A stretch of DNA of 64,000 nucleotides from Pyrococcus yayanosii CH1 (GTDB lineage: Archaea; Methanobacteriota_B; Thermococci; Thermococcales; Thermococcaceae), in NCBI RefSeq assembly GCF_000215995.1, contig NC_015680.1, forward strand, positions 992,001-1,056,000, read 5' to 3'. The notes beneath the pieces are model-generated. The model was given only the letters and a program-made list of their open reading frames with translations, did not search any database and was not told the origin of the DNA. Each line of letters begins with the position of its first letter. The first letter of the stretch is position 1. The translations under genes and the position numbers were made by a program. Below are positions 17,166 through 24,897 of this stretch, in pieces.

Positions 17166-18649
17166 GCTCCCACCTCCACCAAGGGAACGTTCTTAACGTA
17201 TTGGGCCACGTTGAAGATGTCCTCACCGGCCTTCTTCGCAAGGCTCCAAGCGTAGTCTGGGTAAATCCCTATGGCCACCACGAGGACCAGCAAGAAGAGC
17301 AGCATTGCCACCACGACCGTGTTCTCTCCGACCTTCGACCCGGTTTTGCCGAACCACATTGTGTGGAGCAGCCTGAAGTAATACACGGCCTCGACGACGC
17401 TCGCAAACAGCACGAGGGCGGCTGCCCAGAGGTAACCGGCGTCGAGTGTCGCCATGATTATCCTGACCTTGCTCCAGAAGACGTTGAAGAGCGGTATGCC
17501 CACCGTCGCTATTGCACCAACAGATATGGCGAGGGCCGTGAGCGGCATCCTCTTGCCAAGTCCCTGGAACTTCTCTAGCTCTGCACCGTCAAGGGTTATC
17601 GCCACGTAGCCGACAGCCAAGAAGAGGAGGGCCTTCACTATGGCGTGGTTAACCATGTGGAATGTCCCTGCCTCAACGCCCTCAGCCGTTCCCAGGGCAA
17701 AGGCGAGGGTTATGAGGCCTATTTGAGCTATGCTGGAGTAGGCTATCATGCGCTTGACGTTCCTCTGCCTAAGGGCCGAGAGCTCGGCGATGACGACGGT
17801 AAGGGTCGCCATCACGAGGAGTAACTTCAGGACGGACGACCAGCGGACTGTGGAGCTCATAATGTAGAGGATCCTAGCCATCGCGTAAAGGCCGGCCTTA
17901 ACGACGAAGGCCGAGAACATGACCGTTATCGGATGGGGTGCCGCCTGATATGCATCTGGCGCCCAAGCGTTGAGCGGGAAGAGCTCTGCCTCGACGGCTA
18001 GGCCGAAGATTATCAGGGCGAGGCCAACCTGAGCCACGACAGGGTTTATTCTGCCAGCAAGCTGGGCTATCTGAGCCATGTTAAGGGTTCCAAGGGAGCC
18101 GTAGATAAGGGCCACGCCGATGAGGAAGAAGCTTGAGCCTATTCCTCCAAGGACGATGTACTTCATTGAGGCCTCAGCGGCTTCGCCAGTCTTGTTGTAG
18201 GCGGTGAGGGCGTAGGCCGTTATGGCGGTTATCTCCATGAACACGAAGAGGTTAAAGATGTCACCCGTTGCAATCATGCCCGTGGCTCCGAGCATCAGCA
18301 GGAGGAACAGCATGGCGAACTTGTCTATGGGTTCTACCTCGACGGCCCTGAGGCTGAAGACGGCCATGAGGAAGCTGATGGCGGCAACGATGAGCACGAA
18401 CAGTGCCGCGAAGTGGCCGATGTAGAGGTTTATGCCGATGGGTGGTCTCCAGCCACCCGCGAAGACTATGATGGGCTCGCCGGTCGTGTAGACCTCCTTG
18501 AAGACCCAGGCCGCTATACCGGTCTGGAGGGCCGTTATCAGGATAAGGAACGGCTTTATCAGGCCCTTTCCAATCTGCTTTAGCACGGGGATGAAGAAGG
18601 CGCTGATAAGAGGAAGCGCTATGAGGAGGGACGCGAACTGCCCGCTCAT
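17162..18649 (-). CDS. mbxH: Mbs/Mbx subunit H (MnhD/NuoN-like antiporter subunit)
   Basis: A 495-residue polytopic subunit of the MrpD family, paralogous to MbhH. Landmarks are LFVFMEITAITAYALTAYN, the AELFPLNAWAPDAYQAAPHP segment, MIAYSSIAQIGLITLA and FHMVNHAIVKALLFLAVG. It should carry an ion path of its own in the Mbs complex. The ATG overlaps the mbxG stop and the TGA overlaps the mbxH' start. Confidence 0.95.
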   Translation of the reverse strand: MSGQFASLLIALPLISAFFIPVLKQIGKGLIKPFLILITALQTGIAAWVFKEVYTTGEPIIVFAGGWRPPIGINLYIGHFAALFVLIVAAISFLMAVFSLRAVEVEPIDKFAMLFLLLMLGATGMIATGDIFNLFVFMEITAITAYALTAYNKTGEAAEASMKYIVLGGIGSSFFLIGVALIYGSLGTLNMAQIAQLAGRINPVVAQVGLALIIFGLAVEAELFPLNAWAPDAYQAAPHPITVMFSAFVVKAGLYAMARILYIMSSTVRWSSVLKLLLVMATLTVVIAELSALRQRNVKRMIAYSSIAQIGLITLAFALGTAEGVEAGTFHMVNHAIVKALLFLAVGYVAITLDGAELEKFQGLGKRMPLTALAISVGAIATVGIPLFNVFWSKVRIIMATLDAGYLWAAALVLFASVVEAVYYFRLLHTMWFGKTGSKVGENTVVVAMLLFLLVLVVAIGIYPDYAWSLAKKAGEDIFNVAQYVKNVPLVEVGA

Positions 18650-18990
18650 CCTCTCAACCTCCTTATCTCCTCAACGTTAAGGGTTCCGTACTTCTCGTAA
18701 ATCAGGATGGCAACGCTAAGGGCCATGGCGGTGGTTGCGACGCCGATAACTATGGCCGTAAGAACCAGCGCCTGCGGTATTGGATCAACGGCCTGGTTTG
18801 GGCCTATCCCCTCGCTAAGTATCGGAGCGCTCCTTCCGCTCACGTACCCGATGCTTATGAGGAGCAAGTTTACCCCTGTCTCCATTATGCCAAGGCCTAT
18901 GAGGATCTTGAGTAGGTTCTTCTTGACGAGCACGGCATAGAGGCCGATGAGGATCAACGCTACAGAGCCGAAGTAGTAGGCGCTTATCAT
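18646..18990 (-). CDS. mbxG: Mbs/Mbx subunit G (MnhC-like)
   Basis: A 114-residue MnhC/NuoK-like subunit with three helices. IPQALVLTAIVIGVATTAMAL and the C-terminal YGTLNVEEIRRLRG match MbhG closely. It belongs to the ion-translocating module. The gene overlaps both neighbours by 4 bases. Confidence 0.93.
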   Translation of the reverse strand: MISAYYFGSVALILIGLYAVLVKKNLLKILIGLGIMETGVNLLLISIGYVSGRSAPILSEGIGPNQAVDPIPQALVLTAIVIGVATTAMALSVAILIYEKYGTLNVEEIRRLRG

Positions 18991-19694
18991 TCGCTCACCT
19001 CCTCCTTGAGCATGTTGTCAACGATGCCGCTCAGCTCCATGCCGACCTTGATGCCGATTATGGTGTAGATTATCGGAATGAAGCCGCCGCTAAAGAGCCT
19101 GCCGAGGTTCTCGTGGCCGAAGCCCCATGTCTGCCATACCCAGTCGAGGAGGAAGTAGCCACCTATTGCAAGGCCTATGAGGCCGACGAGGACGTAACCC
19201 ATTCCAGCCAGTCCCTCGGTAGCCTCAAAGCCCCTGTGCGGAATCTCGTAAGTTATGAAGGCCATGTAGAGCAAAAGGAAGGCCGTTGCTATGGTGGCCC
19301 CGCCGGGGAATCCTCCACCGGGGGTGAGGTGGCCGTGGATGAAGATGTAGGCGCCAAACAGAATCACGAAGGGGAAGAGTAGCTTTGTTCCTGTCGTCAG
19401 GACAACGCTACCTTTCGTCTTGGCCGTCCTTTTCCTCTTCCTCCTCCAGAGGAGGGCGGCGACGCCCGTGGACGCGATGAATAGGACTGTGACCTCACCG
19501 AGGGTATCGAAGCCACGGTAGTTGACGACGACCGCGGTGACGGCGTTTACAGCTCCGGTCTGCTCCTTAACGTGGTCAAGATAGTACTGGCCGACGAGCA
19601 TCTTGTTCTCACCGAAGGGAACGTTGGCAAGGCCCTGGGCAAGCCAGTAACCAATGATGAGGAGGACAAGTATGGCAAGGAGTCTCTTCACCAT
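18987..19694 (-). CDS. mbxF: Mbs/Mbx subunit F (MbhE-MbhF fusion type)
   Basis: A 235-residue membrane protein that combines two mbh subunits in one chain. The N-terminal 90 residues resemble MbhE (FDTLGEVTVLFIASTGVAAL), and the rest resembles MbhF/MnhB (LFGAYIFIHGHLTPGGGFPG near residue 120). The ATG at 19694 follows GGTGAG; an in-frame start at 19706 is also possible. The fusion explains why no separate E gene lies between D and G. Confidence 0.93.
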   Translation of the reverse strand: MVKRLLAILVLLIIGYWLAQGLANVPFGENKMLVGQYYLDHVKEQTGAVNAVTAVVVNYRGFDTLGEVTVLFIASTGVAALLWRRKRKRTAKTKGSVVLTTGTKLLFPFVILFGAYIFIHGHLTPGGGFPGGATIATAFLLLYMAFITYEIPHRGFEATEGLAGMGYVLVGLIGLAIGGYFLLDWVWQTWGFGHENLGRLFSGGFIPIIYTIIGIKVGMELSGIVDNMLKEEVSE

Positions 19695-19972
19695 CTCACC
19701 CACCACCCTGGCCTTTCCTCCTCTTCACTCTCATACCTGTAGGTTCTCTTAATCGCGAAGATGAACACCGCACCGCTGAGAGCAGCTCCTATCGCTGCCT
19801 CCGTCATGGCCACGTCAGGCGCCTGCAGGAAGAAGAACAGTATTGACGCGAAGAGACTAACCGCTGCCATTCCAACCACGGCCGCCAGCAGGTCCCTCCA
19901 CTCGACGGCAAGTATGGCCGACAGCACCATGAGGGCGACGATAATATACTCGATGCAGGATATGCAGTTCAT
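19688..19972 (-). CDS. mbxD: Mbs/Mbx subunit D (DUF4040/MbhD-like)
   Basis: A 94-residue membrane protein with three helices. FFLQAPDVAMTEAAIGAALSG is the DUF4040 signature shared with MnhA C-terminal and MbhD-type subunits. It is part of the Mrp-like ion-translocating arm. The start ATG overlaps the mbxC stop by 4 bases. Confidence 0.92.
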   Translation of the reverse strand: MNCISCIEYIIVALMVLSAILAVEWRDLLAAVVGMAAVSLFASILFFFLQAPDVAMTEAAIGAALSGAVFIFAIKRTYRYESEEEERPGWWVRW

Positions 19973-20349
19973 GCCTCCCCACCCTCCTCTTCGCCACTCT
20001 CGGCCCGGGCCTTGGCCTCCCGGTATTTGTCAACTACGCTGCCCTCCCAGAGAGGGATGCCGCTCTTGTACGCGGCCCTGATGAGAGTGTGAGCGCTTAT
20101 CGGGTTAGTCAGGAGGAGGAAGACCGCGATTATTATCGTCTTCGTGAGCCAGGCGACGCTTCCACCATCACCGAGGGCCCATATTCCTGCACCGATTATG
20201 ACGCCGAGGGAGCCAAGGGTAGCGCTCTTGGTTGCCGTTTGCATCCTGGTGTAGACGTCGGGCATCCTGATGAGACCGAGGGTTGATAGGAAGTAGAACG
20301 CTGAGCCAAACAGCACGAGGAACTCCCCCACCGCCACGAGGACGTTCAT
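19969..20349 (-). CDS. mbxC: Mbs/Mbx subunit C (MnhG-like)
   Basis: A 126-residue MnhG/MrpG-like subunit. Three helices are followed by a charged tail. The family motif LGLIRMPDVYTRMQTATKSATLG is clear (landmark RMPDVYTRMQ). It overlaps its neighbours by 4 bases. Confidence 0.93.
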   Translation of the reverse strand: MNVLVAVGEFLVLFGSAFYFLSTLGLIRMPDVYTRMQTATKSATLGSLGVIIGAGIWALGDGGSVAWLTKTIIIAVFLLLTNPISAHTLIRAAYKSGIPLWEGSVVDKYREAKARAESGEEEGGEA

Positions 20350-20600
20350 AGGCCTCCCTCCAGGTAGCGTGCGAAGGCTATGACTCCTCCAAAGGCCAGA
20401 ACCGCGTAGATCAGGGCAACGTCGAGGAATATCATCCTCTTATAGTATAGGGCGAAGAGAACCATGAGGCCCGTGGTTATCGTGGTCATGATGTCGACGG
20501 CCACAAGCCTGTCCACGATAGTGGGTCCCCTAAAGACCCTGTACATACTTAGGAGCGTCGCTATCGCTATGAGGGCGAGATAAACGTTTATCCCTATCAT
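20346..20600 (-). CDS. mbxB: Mbs/Mbx subunit B (MnhF-like)
   Basis: An 84-residue MnhF/MrpF-like subunit with three helices. The motifs RVFRGPTIVDRLVAVDIMTT and LIYAVLAFGGVIAFARYLE are characteristic. It is part of the Mrp-type membrane arm, with coupled overlaps on both sides. Confidence 0.93.
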   Translation of the reverse strand: MIGINVYLALIAIATLLSMYRVFRGPTIVDRLVAVDIMTTITTGLMVLFALYYKRMIFLDVALIYAVLAFGGVIAFARYLEGGL

Positions 20601-21103
20601 CCGAAGATCACCTTCAGAAACTTTTCAAAGGGCCCGGTTATGCTCTTAGAAGCCCCTTCAACGGAGGCATCCTTGACGTCTATCCAATGGATGAAGTACC
20701 TGTCACCCTCAACCTCGAGTGTTATGGTTCCGGGCGTCAGGGTTATCGAGTTCGCCAGAACGAGCTTCCCGACATCGCTCCTGAGGTTTGTTCTGCACTC
20801 AACGATTCCAGGGTTTATTGGCCTTTTCGGATGGAGGACGCGATAAGCCACGTCAAGGTTTGCCAGGAGCATGGCCCAGAGGAAGTAGGGAATGTAGGCT
20901 ATCGCGTAGGCGACCCTCTTGGGGTGAAGGTTGGCAAGGCCGCGCGTTGTAAATATCTCGTAGGTGAAGGCCCCAATGATTAGGGACAGCACCAGTCCGA
21001 ACGCGAGTTCCTGAGGATCCAGACTTGCCGTCAGAAACAGCCATATGATGAACAGCACGATAATAGTATAGAGGTAGCGACTTATCCTGCTTGCCTCAGC
21101 CAT
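20597..21103 (-). CDS. mbxA: Mbs/Mbx subunit A (MnhE-like), first gene of mbx
   Basis: A 168-residue MnhE/MrpE-like membrane subunit. Two or three helices precede a hydrophilic C-terminal domain with LANSITLTPGTITLEVEGD, the family hallmark. It is the first gene of the 13-gene operon. Upstream, within 90 bases, are two TATA-like sequences and a SurR-type box. Confidence 0.93.
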   Translation of the reverse strand: MAEASRISRYLYTIIVLFIIWLFLTASLDPQELAFGLVLSLIIGAFTYEIFTTRGLANLHPKRVAYAIAYIPYFLWAMLLANLDVAYRVLHPKRPINPGIVECRTNLRSDVGKLVLANSITLTPGTITLEVEGDRYFIHWIDVKDASVEGASKSITGPFEKFLKVIFG

Positions 21104-21148
21104 TTCTTACCCTCCCGGCCCGCTTTATTGTTGGTTGAAGATTTCTTC

Positions 21149-21190
21149 CAATATATTTCACCGTTGGTTTGCAACGAACTTTTATAAATG
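21149..21190 (-). promoter_or_regulatory. mbx promoter region with SurR-type box GTTGCAAAC
   Basis: On the minus strand the box GTTGCAAAC (21175-21167) fits the SurR recognition pattern GTTn3AAC. It lies between two possible TATA boxes, TTTATAAA (about 21188-21181) and AATATATT (about 21158-21151). If the distal TATA is used, the box lies directly downstream, where SurR acts as a repressor; if the proximal one is used, it lies upstream, where SurR activates. A second half-site at the usual spacing is not present. Confidence 0.55.
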
Positions 21191-21274
21191 TTTGCCTAGC
21201 TCCTAAAGGTTTTAAACCTGAGGTTTCAGATGCCCGCAGGGGTGTGAAGGATAACTTTCATATTTACGCAAAAC

Positions 21275-21311
21275 TTTTTATACTCGAGGCCATAAATTTG
21301 GGGCAGGTGAT
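21275..21311 (+). promoter_or_regulatory. Promoter and ribosome binding site of the tetraether synthase gene
   Basis: TTTTATA at about 21276-21282 lies 33-39 bases before the ATG at 21315, giving a start of transcription near 21305. GGTGAT at 21306-21311 is the ribosome binding site. Further upstream, the near-palindrome AGGTTTTAAACCT (21207-21219) is another TATA-like sequence of unknown use. Confidence 0.5.
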
Positions 21312-21314
21312 AGT

Positions 21315-23084
21315 ATGGCGGAAAACGTTGGTGAGATTCCGAGCGGTGAAAAGGAATTCGAGGGACTCACCCGCACAATAAAAGACATTGTCGAGTTCCC
21401 CGAGCTAACCGAAGAGGAATTTGAGGGAATGCTCAAGAACGCGAGCAGAATCTATGGTGAACCTCTCCCCCATAAGACATGGTCCCTCTGTCCCGAGACC
21501 AGGAAGGTCGTCCCCGCCGTCATATGGGAGAAGGACGGGATGGTCTGGATAACCAAGAAGTGTCCCGAGGGCATAATAACCGACCTTTATTATGAGGATG
21601 TTGACCTCTACTATAGGTTCCGCCGGTGGAGGTGGACGGAAAAGAAGCTGTCCTCCTTCAACGTCGAGAACACGGGCGTCAACTGCCCCTTTGACTGTGG
21701 CCTCTGCGCGAGGCACTACTCCCACACTAATTTACTTAACATAGTGCTCACAAATAGATGTAACTTAAGTTGTTGGTATTGTTTCTTTTATGCCAAAGAA
21801 GGAGAACCAATTTACGAGCCAACATTGGAACAGATTAGAATGATGCTCCGCAACGCCAAGAAGGAACAGCCTATAGGGGCAAACGCTGTCCAGTTCACGG
21901 GTGGCGAGCCAACCCTCCGTGATGATCTCGTCGAGATAATCAAGATAGCAAAGGAGGAAGGTTATGACCACGTTCAGCTCAACACCGATGGCATAAGGCT
22001 TGCCTTCGAGCCGGAGCTCGTTAAGAAGATTAGGGAGGCCGGCGTGAATACTCTATACCTGAGCTACGACGGAATGACGCCCCAGACTAACTGGAAGAAC
22101 CACTGGGAGATTCCGCTCATCTTCGAGAACGTAAGGAAGGCTGGTGGGCCTGGCATAGTCCTTGTCCCGACCCTAATCAGGAACGTCAATGACCACGAGG
22201 CCGGGGCAATAATAAACTTCGGCCTCAACCACCTCGACATCGTCAGGGGTGTGAACTTCCAGCCAATATCCCTCGTTGGTAGGGTTCCGAAGAAGGAGCG
22301 CCAGAGGTTCAGGATAACTGTGGCGGGTGCCATAAAGAAGATAGAGGAGCAGACTAACGGGGCCATAAGCAGGGACGACTGGTATCCCATACCGATTGCG
22401 GGCCACATAGCGCGCTTCTTCGAGGTCTTCACTGGAAGGAAGTACTACATGACAAGCCATTACGCGTGTGGTGCTGCCACCTACGTCTTCCTCGACAGGG
22501 AGCAGAAGAAGGTTATTCCGATACCGAGGTTTATAGACGTCGAGGGACTCGCGGAGTTCCTCGAGGAGAAGGCGGATGAGATTGAGAAGGCGAGGTTCAA
22601 GGGACTCGCCAAGCTCAAGGCTGTCGGAGAGGCAGTATTCCTCAAGCTCAAGAGCTTCTACGATGAGAAGAACGCCCCGAAGGGCCTAGATGTACTGGAA
22701 CTAATTAAAAACGCCCTTGTGCACGGCAACTACGAGGCCCTCGGCCAGTTCCACACCAGGACGCTCTTCCTCGGAATGATGCACTTCATGGACGAATACA
22801 ACTACGACGTCGAGCGTGTCGAACGCTGTGTAATCCACTACGCCATGCCCGACGGCAGGATAGTGCCCTTCTGTACCTTTAACGTGATTCCAGAGCTTTA
22901 CAGGGATAAGGTCCAAGCCCAGTTCAGCTACAGCTGGGAGGAGTGGAAGAAGCTACACCCAGACTGGGACTACACGAAGGACAAGTACGTTCGTACCAAG
23001 GAGTTCGTCGAGAAGATGAGGAACAGCGAGCTGTACAGGAAGACCTACATTGACATCGAGGACTACTTCGGGCTCAGGGGGTGA
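21315..23084 (+). CDS. Radical SAM protein, probable tetraether lipid synthase (Tes)
   Basis: A 589-residue radical SAM enzyme. A cysteine-rich segment at about residues 118-130 (NCPFDCGLCARHYSHTN) precedes the SAM-cluster motif CNLSCWYC (about 145-152), and GGEPTLRDD follows. The C-terminal half has further cysteines (HYACGAA, ERCVIHYA, PFCTFN), suggesting auxiliary clusters. This layout, including CPxDCGLCxxH before the radical SAM motif, fits the MJ0619-type enzyme that joins archaeol chains into tetraethers. Assignment rests on remembered family motifs. A small gene follows immediately. Confidence 0.72.
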   Translation: MAENVGEIPSGEKEFEGLTRTIKDIVEFPELTEEEFEGMLKNASRIYGEPLPHKTWSLCPETRKVVPAVIWEKDGMVWITKKCPEGIITDLYYEDVDLYYRFRRWRWTEKKLSSFNVENTGVNCPFDCGLCARHYSHTNLLNIVLTNRCNLSCWYCFFYAKEGEPIYEPTLEQIRMMLRNAKKEQPIGANAVQFTGGEPTLRDDLVEIIKIAKEEGYDHVQLNTDGIRLAFEPELVKKIREAGVNTLYLSYDGMTPQTNWKNHWEIPLIFENVRKAGGPGIVLVPTLIRNVNDHEAGAIINFGLNHLDIVRGVNFQPISLVGRVPKKERQRFRITVAGAIKKIEEQTNGAISRDDWYPIPIAGHIARFFEVFTGRKYYMTSHYACGAATYVFLDREQKKVIPIPRFIDVEGLAEFLEEKADEIEKARFKGLAKLKAVGEAVFLKLKSFYDEKNAPKGLDVLELIKNALVHGNYEALGQFHTRTLFLGMMHFMDEYNYDVERVERCVIHYAMPDGRIVPFCTFNVIPELYRDKVQAQFSYSWEEWKKLHPDWDYTKDKYVRTKEFVEKMRNSELYRKTYIDIEDYFGLRG

Positions 23085-23090
23085 GTGGAG

Positions 23091-23369
23091 ATGCTCATAG
23101 AGCTCACGCTCCGGCTCGGGGAAATTAAACCGGAGGAGGCAAAGGACATTCAGTACAGGCTCTCCCTCCACGAGGGGACGTACAGGGTCTTCGTGAACGG
23201 ATACGCGAGGACCGCCAGGGTGGTCTTCAATCCCAAAAAGCTTTCCAAGGACTTCATTCTGAAAGAGTTCGAGCCCTACGGCTACGAGGTCGTCTCGGAG
23301 AGGGAAATAACTCTGGAGGAGCTCATAGAGGCCAGCATGAGCTGGAAGAACACAGCCGAGAAGACATGA
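23091..23369 (+). CDS. Small conserved protein downstream of the radical SAM gene
   Basis: A 92-residue soluble protein beginning MLIELTLRLGEIKPEEAKDI. It alternates hydrophobic and charged residues in a beta-alpha-beta pattern (YRVFVNGYARTARVVFNPKKL), like a ferredoxin-fold or metal-binding-like domain, but has no cysteines. I do not recognise the family. It starts 6 bases after the radical SAM stop, with GTGGAG as ribosome binding site; a GTG at 23085 is an alternative start. The tight spacing suggests it is co-expressed with, and may assist, the radical SAM enzyme. Confidence 0.7.
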   Translation: MLIELTLRLGEIKPEEAKDIQYRLSLHEGTYRVFVNGYARTARVVFNPKKLSKDFILKEFEPYGYEVVSEREITLEELIEASMSWKNTAEKT

Positions 23370-23471
23370 GGATTTCCTCAGCCTCCCCCTATCCCCATCA
23401 ATTCACCCCCTTTCGGGGTCTGCCTCTAAAGGTTTATATCCCTCCCCTCCCTTTCCCACTCGGGGGTAGTT

Positions 23472-24785
23472 ATGAGGGTGGAGGAGTTTCTTAGGGAACG
23501 GGGAATCGGCGTTGGAGATTACGTCAGGATAATCAAGCAGGAGGGCAATAAGGAAATCATCTACGAGGGCATCGTAATGCCTCCCTACGAGCTCTCAAGC
23601 GGTGAGACCCTCGTCATAAAGCTCGACAACGGCTACAACATAGGAGTTGCCCTCGGGAAGATAAAGGCCATTGAGGTTCTTGAAAAGGCCAAGGTGAAGC
23701 CTGAGGTCCACTTTAAGGCCCTCATCGAGGGAAAACCCGAGCTTCCAAACGTCACGATAATAGGCACGGGAGGAACGATAGCGAGCAGGATTGACTACGA
23801 GACAGGTGCAGTCCACCCGGCTTTCACGGCGGAAGAGCTCGCCAAAGCGGTGCCTGAGATATTTGAGATGGCCAACATCACGCCAAAGCTCCTTATGAAC
23901 ATCCTAAGTGAGGACATGAGGCCCGAATACTGGGTTAAGATCGCCCACGAAGTTGCCAAGGCATTAAACTCTGGCGATGCCGGTGTGATAGTGGCCCATG
24001 GAACGGACACCATGGGTTATACCTCAGCCGCCCTCAGCTTCATGCTCCGCGATTTGAGCAAGCCGGTCGTTCTTGTTGGTGCTCAAAGAAGCTCCGACAG
24101 ACCGAGCAGCGACGCCGCTATGAACCTCATATGCTCGGTTCGGATGGCCCTAAGCGATGCCGCCGAGGTCATGGTCGTCATGCACGGGGAAACGGGTGAC
24201 ACGTACTGCCTCGCCCACAGGGGAACAAAGGTTAGGAAGATGCACACGAGCAGAAGAGATGCATTCAGGAGCATAAACGACGTGCCGATAGCAAAGGTCT
24301 GGCCTGACAGGGTGGAGTTCCTCAGGGACGATTACAGAAGGAGGAGCGAGGGGGAGGTATGGGTCGATGATAAGCTTGATGAACGGGTTGCCCTCGTGAA
24401 GGTCTACCCCGGGATGAGCCCCGAGATAATCGACTTCCTCGTGGATAGGAGATATAGGGGGATAGTTGTCGAGGGAACGGGTCTCGGCCATACGCCAAGC
24501 GGATTGATACCCACTATTGAAAGGGCCGTGCAGGAGGGCGTCGCCGTCTGCATGACGAGCCAGTGCCTGTACGGCAGGGTGAACCTCAACGTATATTCAA
24601 CGGGCAGGAAGCTCCTCAAGGCAGGCGTCATTCCGTGCGAGGACATGCTTCCGGAAACGGCCTATGTTAAGCTGATGTGGGTTCTCGGTCACACTGACGA
24701 CCTTAACGAAGTCAGGAGGATGATGCTGACGAGCTACGCGGGTGAGATAACCCCATACACGAGGTTCGACACCTTCCTGAGGTGA
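23472..24785 (+). CDS. gatD: Glutamyl-tRNA(Gln) amidotransferase subunit D
   Basis: A 437-residue archaeal GatD. The N-terminal 75 residues form a small beta-barrel domain, and the rest is an L-asparaginase-like amidase: TIIGTGGTIASRIDYETGAV and VIVAHGTDTMGYTSAAL supply the catalytic threonines and aspartate. It releases ammonia from glutamine or asparagine for GatE. A TATA sequence (TTTATAT, about 23431-23437) lies at the expected distance. The gene is followed by a short ORF and gatE. Confidence 0.96.
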   Translation: MRVEEFLRERGIGVGDYVRIIKQEGNKEIIYEGIVMPPYELSSGETLVIKLDNGYNIGVALGKIKAIEVLEKAKVKPEVHFKALIEGKPELPNVTIIGTGGTIASRIDYETGAVHPAFTAEELAKAVPEIFEMANITPKLLMNILSEDMRPEYWVKIAHEVAKALNSGDAGVIVAHGTDTMGYTSAALSFMLRDLSKPVVLVGAQRSSDRPSSDAAMNLICSVRMALSDAAEVMVVMHGETGDTYCLAHRGTKVRKMHTSRRDAFRSINDVPIAKVWPDRVEFLRDDYRRRSEGEVWVDDKLDERVALVKVYPGMSPEIIDFLVDRRYRGIVVEGTGLGHTPSGLIPTIERAVQEGVAVCMTSQCLYGRVNLNVYSTGRKLLKAGVIPCEDMLPETAYVKLMWVLGHTDDLNEVRRMMLTSYAGEITPYTRFDTFLR

Positions 24786-24790
24786 TACGC

Positions 24791-24892
24791 GTGGGAATAA
24801 TGGCCATTTACATGAGCACCTTCACGATAGAGCGAGTGATGCTGGAGCTCTACGGAAACGAAAAGGACGATTTTGTTGAGGTGCTGAGGTGA
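24791..24892 (+). CDS. Candidate 33-residue ORF between gatD and gatE
   Basis: A GTG start at 24791 is preceded at 5 bases by GGTGA, which overlaps the gatD stop. The frame runs 33 codons ([20 protein letters not shown], then [13 protein letters not shown]) and ends in CTGAGGTGA, whose GGTGAT is the ribosome binding site of gatE. Placement is as expected for a translationally coupled small gene. The product would be amphipathic with an acidic tail. I know of no family. It could also be a coupling leader for gatE. Confidence 0.45.
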   Translation: MGIMAIYMSTFTIERVMLELYGNEKDDFVEVLR

Positions 24893-24897
24893 TTTCC

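Noticed and set aside
23404-23421. ACCCCCTTTCGGGGTCT hairpin before gatD
   Set aside because: It is short, lacks a T-run and precedes the gatD TATA; no function can be supported.
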